Origin: Urophycis tenuis
Taxonomy: Eukaryota; Chordata; Actinopteri; Gadiformes; Phycidae
NCBI GenBank assembly: GCA_036785325.1
Contig: JAXIVH010000019.1
Span: forward strand, 5,574,614 to 5,638,613
Direction: 5' to 3'
DNA length: 64,000 nt
Positions 34,001 to 46,766 of the stretch are shown piece by piece. A program made the translations under genes and the position numbers. The notes beneath the pieces are model-generated. The model was not told the origin of the DNA. It saw only the letters and a program-made list of their open reading frames with translations, and searched no databases. The number at the start of each line of letters is the position of its first letter. Position 1 is the stretch's first letter.

Positions 34001-37000
34001 CATGCTGCAGCAGACACCGTGGTGGAAACACTTGACACACACACACACACATGCACACGTACACACGCACACGCAATACTGCGGACTGCAGGTGCAACTC
34101 TTTTTGCGTACGCGTCGAAGCGTCCCAAAAGTCATTACGCGATCCCCGGTAATGGAGGAAGCATCCCGGCTAATGCTCTGAAACAGCGGCAGCACTCCGG
34201 TGCACTTGTTGTACAAGTTAATCAAGTCTGAGCACCGATGTGTGCTTTATAATCCGACGATAATAGCCAATAATAGTCCTTATTTATATATATATATATA
34301 TACACACACACGGACAACATGGCCGCAAGCACTCACCTGGGGTCTTTGAGACGGAGGTCAGGCTGTTGAGGAGCGCCCCTATCTTCGTCAGGTCCACGGC
34401 GGCCACGCTGGCTGGAGGCGGAGCCACGGAAGGCGCGCCAGTCAGGACCGCCGGCGCCGGCGCCGCCGCCGCCAACGGCTGACTGCTGGCGGCCACCGGA
34501 TTGGCTGCGTTCACGGGGGGGGAGGGACACTTGACTTGCTCCTCGACTGCGGGGCGAGAAACGCAACGGTAAAAAAAAGGGGCGTGTGAACGCGGGGGCG
34601 AACGCTTAACAGCAAAGAGCTGCAACGGCGGCCCCTCATTGAGCCGCACGGAAAAAAATCTAATGCACACTCGAGTCTGTAAAACCAGAGAGCCCTTTAA
34701 ATTAAGAGCATCTCTGTCCTCAGGAATGACTTCCATAAATACATACGAGTGTCCTTCACACACACGCGCGCGCGCACGACGGCTCCCACTGAACCAACGC
34801 CCGCGCCTCATTCCCCTCCCCTCACCTATGATGCCGCCGCTCTCCGCCTCGTCCTCCGAGAGCTCCATGTCCTCCACGTCGCGGTTGTCCCTCTCGCCCA
34901 CGGCGGCGGTGGCGGCGGCGGCGGGGAAGGCCGGCGGCGGGGAGCCCCCCGGGGAGGAGAAGGGGCTGGGGGCCGGCCGCTCCGCGTCGTCGTCCATGGC
35001 GGAGCCGTCCAGGTCGCCGTCCAGGTGGGAGAGGTCCATCAGGCCCCGGAAGGGGGACTCGGACCCCGTGGGCGAGGGGGCGTCGGCCGAGGGCGACGGG
35101 ATGGGTGACTCGTCCAGGTCGGGCAGCGTGGCCTTCAGGGCGTCCAGCTTGCGCTTCAGGTGGGACACGCGGTTGGCGAAGGTCTGGTACGCCTTGGGGG
35201 GCCGGAAGGAGAGGGAGGCTGATGTTAAGTCACCGGACACAAAGGACCACGCCGTGTAGCCGGCGTTGGACTGCGAACCCTGAATGCACCGCGTGAGCTG
35301 CACTTGAGTGTCGTCATGTCTGCTTTTGCATAATTGTGCAGCGTTTTCTTCCCCAAGGGCAAGCAGGCCATCGTTTCATGATTGATGTGGTTGGAGGATA
35401 AACATTTGGGATGATATTTAAGATGTAGTTTACTCACACGCACACCCACACACACGCACGCGTTACGTGCGTTTAGCTTTAAAACAAGCACTTAAAGTGT
35501 ACTTACTGCCACTAAACGTTCATTGTGCTATGGGCAATCATTGCATTACAGAACATTAAAGAACCGTTAGTCAAATGGCCTCATCAATGCTGGAGCACCC
35601 AATAACATGCAATAGTCACGACACCAACTAAGGGGGATTTTAGGTCCGTAAACTCGCCTTGGCAGAGACCATCCCTTAGGTTTGTGGTTTCCCGAAATCG
35701 TCATTCAAAAAAGGTTAAACCCAAGTTCGCTAGGGACACTTCTGCGGGTCACTCACATTGGCCACGATCTTGACCTCCTGGTACTGCATCTCGTAGAAGA
35801 TGTCGGCGTTGCTCAGGGCTTCCAGTAGCCCCGAGCCCCCTTTGCTCTCCTTCTCCAGGAACTTGACAAAGTCCTGCAGCTTGGCGCTGCCCTCCTCAAA
35901 GTCCCGAGAGAACCGCTTTCCCCCGGCCTTGTCTGCAGGGGGGGAGAATCGATGCAGGTTAAGGTTTAGGTTTAGGATGTCTTCCCACGACGAAGCGGGA
36001 TGAAGCCCGCGAGACCAGGCCCGGCGTGTGGGTAATGGCGGCGTCCAAACGCACGGGTCACCTTTGAGCTTCCTGAGCGCCGAGGAGCTGCAGACGTCCA
36101 CCCTCATGGCGGCCAGCTGCTTCTCCCTCAGCTCCACCTCCTCCAGGGAGCTCTTGTGGGCGGACAGCTGCTCCACCAGCGCCGTGGGCTGGAGGACCGG
36201 GACGAGGCAAGAGGCAAAGAACACACACACACACACACACACTCTGAAATTACACAATGTAGAGAGACCGGGCTGCCGTGCCACAACAATAACATACAGA
36301 AGCCACGTGCAGAATTACGGTGCGTTTAGGAAACGGCTTTGTGTTTCGGGTGCTTATTTTACATTCACCCACCATGAACAGAAACCAAATTATTTAATTT
36401 TGCATATAAATCGATTCAGAATTTTAGCAGCCGTGCATTGTACAAGACAACAGCGAGTTGTCTTGAATCAGCCATTCAAGACGCCATTTTCAGCCTCCCA
36501 AGCCAACATCTTTTGTCCTTAGACAGGCAGTGTGGCGTTAAATATGAATGGATGGCACAGAGTGTACATTCGGTTCACCCCATGCTACCCTCTCTCTATC
36601 ACACCACCAGCTTTTAGAGCTCGGGGCGGCGCTGCAGAGTCTGAATTATTGTCCTATGTGGAATTGACCTTGAACCAAGAGGCAGACTCAGTGCCAGTCA
36701 GCCTCAATTATAGACAGAAAGGCAGGGGTCAAGGGTTATACTCCCACGGGCTGTACCCACAGCCCGGTTACACAAGGATTTCCCCGTCGTTTGTTATATG
36801 TGACCGAATATTCGCAATTTCTTTGTAATATGTAGATTTAGGTGACTTAATCAACTCATCATTGTGTTGCACTATTACTGTTGGACATTGTTTACTACCA
36901 TCTATACCTCTCAAGACAAAACTAAGCTATATTATTATTATTATTATATAAGCGTTTCAAAGGTCGAATCAAGTTCACCGCTCACCACAAACTCGGCAAC

Positions 37001-40000
37001 AATCTTGGACTGTAGAGCCGCCTTCGAGTCAGATGGAGCTGAAAATAAATACATGAAAATGTTGAAAACGAAAAAGCGCTGAAGCAATAATGTATACAAT
37101 GCATGCATGTAGTTATTAGGCATTACAGGGAAACATATACGGGCCAGTGATGCCACATAAGTAAGGAATAAGCCACCCTGGGGTGTCCCGTTATTGGAAA
37201 AACAATGTGCTGGGCCTGGTGATGCAGCAGAGGTAAAGCCCAGCATGCCTACCACCTCCAAAATACAGTCTTTTTCCAATAAGAGGACACAGTGGATTGT
37301 CTTATTCTGCTCATGCTAGAGCTCCCCACAATGACTAGATATTAGATGCTACTTTAATCCGCCATTGTTTTTATTTATCGACATTTTTTTTGCAAATTGG
37401 TTTTTTGCTCCGTGTGGTACGACGGCAGTATTTGACCGCGGTTTTCAACATAGGATTTGTGGCGCGTTGATTAGGAACTGATAAAAGGGGGAACGGTCTC
37501 ACTGTACCTAAAAAAACTAAGTGTGTACCAAAACATGAGCAGCCCATCAACAGCCTTCACCAACAAGCTGAGAGGAGACCGAAGACCACATGACCCGAAA
37601 AAATGCGCGCCCCATCTTCAGGACGGGGTCAGCGTCAAACACCACTAAAGGGGACCCCCGGACCCCCGCCTCCTCCACACGACCCCACAAGCGAGCAGCC
37701 CGTACTTTTGTTCTCCGCAGGGGTGTCCGGGGGGGACTCCTCCTTCACCTCCTCCTTCAGGTAGCCCCGCAGCTCGCCGATGAGGGCGCCCGTGTAGATG
37801 GTCCTCTCCTCCCAGATGGACAGGATCCGCTCGGCGGCGCGGATCACCTTGGAGTTACCGTCGTTACTGCAGGAGGGGGGGGGGGGGTTAACACAGGGTT
37901 AACACAACTTTCACCTTTGACCTTTTCTGTTATCGCCGAGCTACACCCGCAGTTCATTTCGAGCGATCAATCAGAAACCGATGAACGATGAACAATGCGC
38001 GTTTGGCTAAATATGGTACTTTTGGGTTTGAGGAGAGGTTTAACTCAGCCTTTACTGAGATAAATATATATATATTTAGATCAATATATATATATTTATC
38101 TCACAAAATGCTCAGATAACGGCCAAAACCGTGGTGTGACAAAAAGCTATAAATAAAATAAAAACTACTTTTATTCAACCGACGACGAAATCTTCAGTTG
38201 ATTCATGAAGCACAGGAGACAAGAATGGGCCGGCAACAGCACAGCACGATGAAAAAAAAAAACACCTGTCACACTGGCCCCCGATGTCACCACAATGACG
38301 GCCACATTTAAATAGCACCTCTCCCTCCGGCAGCGTCGGCCACTTGGGGGGCCAACGGGCACACGGCCTACCTCCGTCCGCTCTGTAAACCATCCAGCGC
38401 CGTGTAAACAAGCACCCGACCCGGGGTCGAGCCGGGGTCGAGCCCGGCCCGACGGGAGGCGAGGGGACCCCGAAAAGGGGGAGCTGAGCCAGCAAGACCC
38501 GAGCCGAGCCCCTGCAGGCGGGGGGCTCCGGGCCGGGCCGCGTGTCGGGGGGGGGTGGGGGGCGCTACTACTCACTTGACCATGAGGAAGGCGTCGGGCA
38601 GCATCTCGGCGAAGGCCGTGCGGTACACGATGGCGTTTTTCCTCTTGCAGTTCTGGATGATGTCGTTGGCCAGGTACACAAGGTTGAGCCGGTGGGCGGC
38701 GTCGGCTGTGGGGACAAACGCACGAGCAGACTGTAGTGGGAGCCCGCGGACGGTTGACCGAGCGGCCATGTTGCGTGATGACTTGGAAAATACATCAAAT
38801 ATATTATATTGGCCCCTGTGGTATATTTCCGTCGTCGTGGAGACAGTCAGACTCCAGAGACGGACGACATTACACAAAACCATGTTTTGCGAAAAGCTCC
38901 GTCTGCAAACACGAGTCCAATAAAGTCATCAATATTTTGACATTTGGGTATCACAAGTTGTAACGGGATACAGTATTTAGCAGTAAAACAACCAAAAAAA
39001 AACCCAACCGTTACTAGAATAACACTTACATCCTATGGTCTATTTACAGACAGCTGGTAACAAAATCCTCTCACGCGTCAGCGAGCTCATTTAAACAGGC
39101 CAACATGAACAAATAATGGCCTTTCTTCCTTACTTTACCTCCCTGAAAGCACATTATAAAGGTGCACCTGGCTGCTTCAGCCTCTCAACAACGGTGGAGG
39201 AAGTGAAACGCAAACTCCCAACATAACTTGTTGTAACCAGAGCCCTTGTGCCATGGCCGTAAATGTTGTGTTTGGCAGGAATAAAGACACGATTAGCAAC
39301 ATGATTTGGTTAATTTGCTGAAGCAAAGAGGACAAAATTAAACGAGTGTGCTCTGAACCAGATCAGATTAACCACATGGCATGGTAAAGTTGAATATATA
39401 TATAAAATTTGTCTTTTTTAAGGATCATCATTGCAGGGAGAATGCTTAATTGTCTTTGCTATAAAAGAGGATAGTTGTATGTAATCACGTCATTTAAAAC
39501 CAATTTACTGTTGGCATACATTTGGGAAAAACAAACACTGTGGATATCAAATAATCCGCATTTAATCCATAAATAATCCGCAGTGTTAAACAAAAATGGA
39601 ACTGCACTTAACTAACTAATGAGGGAAAAGGATAGCACACAATGGAGTTATGGCTTAATACTATTTTGGGCCGCTGGCTGCTTTAATTAATATTTCAGTC
39701 AAGGAAAAATAATCAAACTATGTGGGAAGGACTGTCGCAACGGACCAATAACATACATACGTGGTTTACAGAACACAGGCCCCGGAAACACACGCCAACG
39801 GACACGCTCCCAGTTAACGTAATCCAATTTCCTGTTTTCCATGAACCCTCTAATTGGCTATCAGTCACCTTTGAGTATGCCCATCCACCAAACACATGTT
39901 CCTCTGAGAATACACACGAAGACACACGGACGACAGCATTGACGGGGAATTGCAGTAACACTGGGTCAGACACATGCATGTGTAGTCCCTTCGCAGTTGA

Positions 40001-43000
40001 TCAACCATTGAACACACAGCAAACAGAGGCGTCGTGCTGCTTTGATTTCTGGTCGCAAGCCTTTCCCTTTGGCTCCGGGAGGCCCCCCTTTTCTGCCATC
40101 CTCAGGGCGTTCGATTCTAAACCCAAGCAGGGATTTGTGCACGGCGTCCTATTTCTAGCTTTAGAGGGCGAGCGATTAGGCTCGGGACTGCACAAAACGA
40201 GTGAATGAGTGGGAAGCATCGTTCGCGTCCACCGTCAAAGCATCCAGCCAACCGTCCAAAGTAGCACAATATTAATAGCCCCCTAAAAAGATGGGAAGAA
40301 GCAGTTTTTCCCTTGTCCGTCTCATTATTTGTATCTAGTCTTTGGTGTGTTGTAATACCTACCCACTAAGTTCCAATTAGGCCTACGCAGTTCCAAACCC
40401 AAATACTGGTCTGGAAAAACATGAAGCTAATAAATCTGCCCATAAGGGCAATAAGCAGTGCCCCAAGACTAGATTTTCAGTATTCACAAGAGGACAGTGA
40501 CGGAAAACTACAGACGTGGAAACCATTAAGAGAGCTACCCAAGTGACAAAGGCAACAAAAACAAGCAGAGTGAAGCTCAACAAATGCAATGGTTCACCTT
40601 GATTATCAATCCAAGGAGCTCTTGCTCTGCAAGAAAGCAGGGCAAGAACTGCCCTATCCATTCATCATGTAACTTCCTGTAAACACTACGTGTACTTCCA
40701 CTAAGGTACACCACACCTCTCATGTAAATTGATTTGGATCAAAGCATTCACCACATATACCACACACAAAAAGAAGCATGCACACACTCAAAGTGGCAGA
40801 AAGGGCTAAAAGCTAAGAAGGTAACCTGTTTCAATAATCATAGCTATAAGATGCTACGTCATGCTACATCTTTAGCAATAGCGATACATTAAATATACAA
40901 GTGAATCCTCTTACTTTGCATGGCTCATGCTCACTGTTCGTAAGCCCACGTCATGTTTTCATGTCGTTTTACATTGAGCTGAGACTTAAATTTCACTGTT
41001 CTACATAAACATTCATGCTTCCATGATTATTGCTTTGGAGGAAAAAAAAAGCAACATCATAAACATAATAGTTTGTCTGATGGTCAGTGAAAATCACCTT
41101 GTTCGTCCTGGAGAAATAGCCAACAGACGTTATTCATAAATATGGCCTTGTCTACCACAACTGACACGTGCAAACAAGGCAAATGAAGGCATCAGTATGA
41201 ATGCAATTTGCAATGGCTTTTTGCAATACTGCACTGACCCACCAATATACATAAACAGCATATAAAGTAATACACATTGTCAAATGGTTACTGTCCTTTT
41301 AAGGAGTGCTGCAAAAGTATATCCAAAATAATACAAGCCTTAGTTCATGTACTGGTTATGCAAAATGTTTTGGCAAATTCATTTGGCGAATGCTCAAACC
41401 TCCCACAGCACTGTCAGGGATATATGCTAGATGGGCTCTTGCATGTTGCACATGCATAATATACAGAGAAATGTGCAGAACTCATCAAAACATAGCGCTG
41501 TTGAAAAATCTCAACCTTGCAAACAACTAACAACTTATGTTAGTATTAGACACTCAAATTCAGATCCATTTATTTAAATGACAAGCTGGGGCGGCAGTAG
41601 CTCAATGGGTAGAGCAGGTGGACGGTGGTTCGATGCCCCTCCTCCAAATGTCCACATGTCGAACCCCACAAATGTACTGATTATAAGTCACTTTGGACAA
41701 AAGTGTCTGCTAAATGCCCCCTTTACCCTTTCACCTGATTACTGTGGTAAAATATTCATTTGAAAGGCGAGACCCTTTGCTCTCACCAAGTCTGTGTTTC
41801 AAGAAACAAGCCTAACAGGGCCTTAATACATCTGGAAGACAGGGATCAGGGTCAAAGGTCAATATACCCTTACAAAACAGTTAATCTTTGACATCTTTCA
41901 CTGTAATATAACAAACTGAAACATCATCTCAGACATGAAGACCTGCTGATGCCATTAAGACATACCACAAAGGATAGATGGGAATTCCAAGACATAACTC
42001 AACTAAATTGCTGCAGCGCCCATGCATTCAAACAACCAAAATATAGCTATATTTGTCTATGTGCAAAGCACTTTAAAGATCTAACATGGAAATAATTATT
42101 GTATCTCGTAGGAAGATCAGAACATGTGATTCAGATCAGGAAGAAAGAATTTAGGTAAACAACCAGACAGCCAAAAGATATGGAGAATCTCAAAAACAAG
42201 CACTTGAAATCAACAGTACAATTCCCTGTCCTTGTCAATTCATGTTGTGTAAACATGAATTGACAAGGACTTTTGCACTCTACTGACACCCACGAAGAGC
42301 AGAGGGCTTCAGTTCAGATGCCTTATCTTGATTCAAAAACAGAATGTCAGAGAGCAATTCAAATACTCCTGACACGTCAGAAGTACAAGAATGATTGCAG
42401 TTTTAAAACAGAGCATCCAGTAATCCCCGAAATATAACTAACTAGAATTTAGTTATACAACGTCAGGACACGTGGTGAGATGTGCATGATTGCATTTTAA
42501 CACAATTCTAATAAGAGTCAACTGTAAAGCACAGATCTGGCAAGCTAGTTACGACCATGCCGCCTTCTGAGAAGCTACTGAGCCTCACGAGCACGCTAGA
42601 TACTACCAGGCTGTCTTCTGAGCAGCTTCTGAGCCTGACTAGCTAACTAGTTACTGCCAGGCTGTCTTCTGAGCAGCTTCTGAGCCTGACCAGCTAGCTA
42701 GTTACTGCCAGGCTGTCTTCAGAGCAGCTTCTGAGCCTGACCAGCTAGCTAGTTACTGCCAGGCTGCCATCTGAGCAGCTCCTGAGCCTGACACGCTAGC
42801 TAGCCAAGACGTTATTCAATTATCAATACTGGACCAAACCCACGATCGCTTAAAGTACATTGCAAATAGTTGTTATGTTTAAGTAGTCCAATATCTGGGT
42901 TGCCAATAAGATAGTTAGTAGTAAATGCATGCGTGGCTAACCAGTTCGCAATGAGTTAAGCAACTTACATTTTCTTAACCATTTCATCCAATAACGCACT

Positions 43001-43140
43001 ATCAGGTTGTGAAACTTCTTGTTGTCGATGCACCATGTTGATAATCCTTGTATTGAGTCCATTGTATTCGAAACCGTTTGAAACTTCCTGTCTAGTTTGG
43101 ACTCCAGAGAGCCGCCAGAAGCCCCTGATCCTGCAGCCAT
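31081..43140 (-). CDS. rprd2: RPRD2, regulation of nuclear pre-mRNA domain protein 2 (10 coding exons)
   Basis: RPRD proteins bind the RNA polymerase II C-terminal domain through an N-terminal CID. Coding exons on the minus strand: 43140-42969, 38705-38576, 37866-37706, 37038-36986, 36188-36062, 35932-35757, 35192-34826, 34546-34337, 33950-33792 and 33129-31081. Exons 1-4 encode the CID (LDRKFQTVSNTMDSIQGLS, RLNLVYLANDIIQNCKRKNA, ILSIWEERTIY). Exons 5-7 encode the coiled coil (VELREKQLAAMRVDVCSS) and FANRVSHLKRKLDALK. The large last exon is Pro/Ser/Ala-rich with SLESKIHSFLQGNPGFSAFN, RDGTPVRDE and the conserved end PKRPFLPPRY. All internal exon phases agree. The only break is one extra base in a G10 run at about 31988-31997; G9 would join both halves of the last exon. 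In-frame GPASRPA repeats occur near 32840-32895. Confidence 0.95.
38056..38103. repeat. AT-rich palindrome in rprd2 intron 2
   Basis: GAGATAAATATATATATATT is followed, after a short spacer with GATC, by its reverse complement. It could form a cruciform; no function claimed. Confidence 0.75.
41588..41728 (+). mobile_element. tRNA-derived SINE, copy 2
   Basis: Starts GGCGGCAGTAGCTCAATGGG (tRNA A box), has GGTTCGATGCC as B box, and ends with the CACTTTGGACAAAAGTGTCT module. It lies in rprd2 intron 1, opposite to the gene. It is not a functional tRNA: the cloverleaf is lost after the B box. Confidence 0.85.
42228..42270. repeat. Perfect 19-bp inverted repeat with 5-nt loop
   Basis: Arms 42228-42246 and 42252-42270 are exact reverse complements (CCTTGTCAATTCATG core) around the loop GTGTA, inside rprd2 intron 1. 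Confidence 0.93.
42545..42800. repeat. 51-bp minisatellite, about 5 units
   Basis: The unit contains TTCTGAGCAGCTTCTGAGCC and CTAGCTAGTTACTGCCAGGC; the middle units are nearly identical and the outer ones diverged. Located in rprd2 intron 1 near exon 1. Confidence 0.88.
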
Positions 43141-45109
43141 TTCCTGAGGAGCTAGCGCTGCTGACGACCATCACCACACGGCTAGCCGTAGCCTATGCTA
43201 CCTGCTAGTTCAGCTAGCCGACAAAATAATGCCGCTCAGGGGAATGTACTTGATCCGTATGTTAGTTAGTTTATAAAAGGAAACACGTCCGCCATACAAT
43301 AAATCGATATTTCGTTGGAATTTGTATTCAACAGCTAGAGTTAAAAGTTGTAGTAGCGGTGTGACATTGTGAGTTGGTCTCGTACATCCATTGGTCTGAT
43401 CATCCAGGGTCTGTTTACTCGTCGGTTGCTCGTGGTGTCGCTTCCGCAAATACAGCGCCATTATCGCGCCACCCCGGTCAGTGCATCTTTTGGTTTTTAG
43501 CGCCCCCACCTGGTAGACTTATACATCGTCTGATATATTATCTTTTGTTCAACGTAGGTTTAGAGTTTAGATACCAGTAAATTGACCAAAGATCAGCCGT
43601 TATGAACTGCAGCTAATAGGCATACATTTATAGTTTTATTTTACTAAATTCAATCAAAAACGAATGCGTTCTTTATAAAAACCTATGTGAGCGGGAAAAT
43701 TGTGACCTGTCCATAGTTGGTAGCAGACCAAGAAACTATCTCATGTGAATTGAGAATCCTAACCTGGACAAATTCCAAAGCTATATATTTTGTATATCTG
43801 ATAATGTAGCCTCCCCCCAGTAATTATGTTTTTAATGTCATGCAACACGAGTTTTCTTGATAAAAAAGGGTATTTCATATTGACTTCCATTAGAATATAA
43901 TAAAAACAGGATGCTACAAGGACACTGTTTTCAGTTGATTTTATCCATAAAGAAACAAAAAAATAATAATAATCAAAATTCTCACCAATAGTACAAATGT
44001 AGAAACAGGAACACATGGGGTGTTTCTTGTCCTCCAAATACAAGACTCTTATTTAGAGATGCTACAGTAAACCCATTCAAAATACGTGGGGCAATCAGCC
44101 CCATGTATGTCAGACATGTTTATGTATTGTCGTAAATGACAAAACAAGAATATCAAACCCACAGTGTCAAAGAGCAGGAGTAAAAATAAAAACATTCAAA
44201 TAAATAAGTGCAGTCAACAGCCAAACCAAATGAGTGAGTGAACACGATCACCCGGCCAAAAGCCATTAGAACAAAGCTTTTCAAGTGTTATATTATCTAT
44301 TTTAAGTTGAACTTCCATACATAAAGCCTAGATGATTGGACATTGGCCTGAGTTAATATCTCCCCATCGAAAGTGCAAGTATATTTTTACTGTCCCACAT
44401 TTTAGCCTGTATTTTAAGTCCATAAATTCACTGTGCACTTTGTAACAGCTACATTTAAATGTTGCCATTTTTTGTCTAAGGCTTAATGCATCCTCTTCGT
44501 TGTTTAACAGCACAGATTCCATTGTTGTAGCCAGAAATGCTGCACTTTTTTTGTCCTTTAGCAATTCATAATTTATACGTTGGACTCATAAATAGGAAGT
44601 TCCTTTACTTTAGTTTAAGGGCGGGCCGATATGTATGCATCTCCAAAAATCGTATAGTAGTTCTTGTGTATGAGCCTCTGTTCCTTGATACAACAAAAAT
44701 GGAAAACAGAGCACTTATTGAGCAGACGCATCAAACACTGGAATATCAAAATAACCGTCATCTTTGCAAACCCTGTTAAATACATGTATGTATACACATA
44801 ATGTATAAGAATTGTATATGTGCATGAACTGACGTGAACCGACCACTGAAGGAGAGGGGTCACATAGTGCAATATATCCGTAGCGTAATCCATTATCATC
44901 CTGCAGTTGAGTGTTAAAATAAGCAGCACTGCCATGGCGACGTGCCACGCCACTAACGACTCCACTGCTAGCGCTGCCGTGATGTCATTCACGGCCCGCC
45001 CCCACACCCCCCGCCCCCTTTTCACGTTGGCTGGCATGCTTGGGGGTGGGGGGTGGGGGGGCGTGGCCTCCAATGTCTGGCAGCGGTCTGCCTCTCTAAC
45101 CGGGAGCAG
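43141..45109. other. Intergenic between ciart and rprd2
   Basis: The first few hundred bases hold the rprd2 promoter (repeated GCTAGC words near 43150-43215). The right part should be ciart 3' UTR. No further gene supported. Confidence 0.6.
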
Positions 45110-46766
45110 CTAGGGTGAGTCAGCCGTGGGAAGGGCGGAGCTTGACGAGACGGCGCCGTCTTGTGTGGCCGGGCTGCGGCGCGGGGAAGCGGGATGCGAT
45201 GGCGGCGGCGGCGACGAGGTGGCGAGTCTCTCCCACGCTCCGCTTTCCGAACGCCGCCGGTCGTCTGAAGCGCCGACGCCGTCTGTGAGTTCGCACGCGG
45301 GAAGCCCGGACGTGACCGCCGCCTCCTGCGCGCCGCCCCGCTGGGTCGACGTGCCGGGAAGGCGCCCGGAGATCACAGTGTTTGAGGTGGCCGTGTGGCC
45401 GAAGTCCAGCAGAGCTCCACTCTGATGCCGCTTGGCCTGCTGATGCTGGGGCCAGACGGCGTCAGAGGGGTCAAGGTTCAACCAGCTCATCTTTCGCTTC
45501 TGAGGAGGGGAAAGTAAAATAAAAAAGACGGACAGTGAGAAGAGGGCAGAGGCGCGCACACACTACAACGTGATCGGCTGATAACCGTACACAGTGCAGA
45601 TGGATTACTGAGGCTTAGGAGATGAGTAATGTGTGTGCGCTGGGGAGCTGTACTGTCTGATCTTTTTTTTTTTTAAAGATTCAGTGAAAGGCTTGCCTTG
45701 ACGGGAATGTGCAGCTGGTTCTGGCGCCAGCGCGAAGGGCCCAGCACGACGTGGTCATGGGCGGGCGTGATGGAAGACTGAGGCACCATCTGCGGAAACC
45801 ACATTCGAAGCAAGATCTCTACCTGGACAATGGTGCGGAGGTACTTCTCACTGTGGGCACAAGAAAAATTGGAATTAAAGAATTGTAGAATTAAATTTAA
45901 ATCAAATTAGTATTCTTTTTTTTTTTTTTTTTTGCTAATGTAAAGCATTACGGCAGGAGGTTGTCATGAAATACTGCCCATGCTTACCCCATGTCAGGCT
46001 TCTGCAGAATTCCTAAAATCCTCTGCAATCTATCGATGGCAACGGTCTGCTGGAAGCCTGTTAGACCTGACGTGTCGAAAGAGAGACATTGATTAGAACA
46101 CAAAAAAAAAATAACGAACGGAAATTACAAATTAACCACACAGACGCGGGGCATTCCCCTCGTCCCACAGTGCGCGGAAGGAGATAGCGATTGCGATAGT
46201 GAGCAGATGAGTGTGACGGCATTACCTTTCTGGAATCGTCCCCTTTTCAGGCCGTTGAGCAGATCAATGAGCGGCCTGACAAACCTCTGCATATCGGCAC
46301 ACTGGCAGGAGAGGGAAAGAGAGACGGGGGAGAGAAGGCACATTTAAAAACCAGTTCCAACGCAGCGTTCAAAGATCTCGGCACGTAGCGCTCGGAGGCG
46401 TTGCGCAAGCGGCGTGGCGCTTACTTTTTGGGCGAAGGCGGTGTCCCCCGGCGTGACCGAGGAGGCGCCCAGAGGGGCGCCGGCCCCGGGGGAGGGGCCC
46501 CTGGCGGCCGGCGAGGCCTCGGCAGGGCAGGACCTGCGGCACGGCTTGTCCGAGGTGATCGAGAAGCCCGCCGGCGTGGAGGCCGCTGCCGCCGCACCGC
46601 GGCCGGCCAAGTAGCGCTCGCCTCCTACCCTGCACTCCCCCTCGCCCTCGGAGGAGGCGAGGTCGGCCTCGTCTTCCGTGTGCTCACTCTCGCTGTGGGG
46701 AAGGCTGGGGGTGGAGGAGAGCGAGTCATAAGACGGCCATTTGGCTGAGTTGCCCAGCGAATGCAT
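45110..46766 (-). CDS. ciart: CIART (CHRONO), circadian-associated repressor of transcription
   Basis: CIART binds BMAL1 and represses CLOCK-BMAL1 driven transcription. Five coding exons, 346 residues: 46766-46425, 46301-46226, 46066-45988, 45850-45697 and 45499-45110. Exon 1 is Ser/acidic rich (MHSLGNSAKWPSYDSLSSTP) and ends FAQK. Exons 2-4 carry the conserved core: CADMQRFVRPLIDLLNGLKRG, GFQQTVAIDRLQRILGILQK, and EKYLRTIVQVEILLRMWFPQ. The last exon begins KRKMSWLNLDPSDAVW and is otherwise low in conservation. All phases agree and no stop interrupts the frame. A leader-exon acceptor (CTTCCAG) lies 10 nt before the ATG. The intron between the exons at 45850-45697 and 45499-45110 has a GC donor (AAG|GCAAGC). 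Core identity is unmistakable. Confidence 0.93.

Larger units (their letters stand above)
38706..42968 (-). other. rprd2 intron 1 (about 4.3 kb)
   Basis: Bounded by AAAAT|GTAAGT and CCCCACAG. It holds a SINE copy, a perfect hairpin at 42228-42270 and a 51-bp minisatellite at about 42545-42800. No nested gene seen. Confidence 0.85.

Noticed and set aside
41588..41660. Possible tRNA gene
   Set aside because: A and B boxes are present, but the acceptor stem and cloverleaf do not close and the same unit recurs with a SINE tail.
42545..42800. CRISPR-like array
   Set aside because: Units are directly adjacent without unique spacers; it is a minisatellite in a vertebrate intron.
44615..45073. 152-codon minus-strand frame
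   Set aside because: Lies in the expected ciart 3' UTR, with low-complexity composition and no motif.
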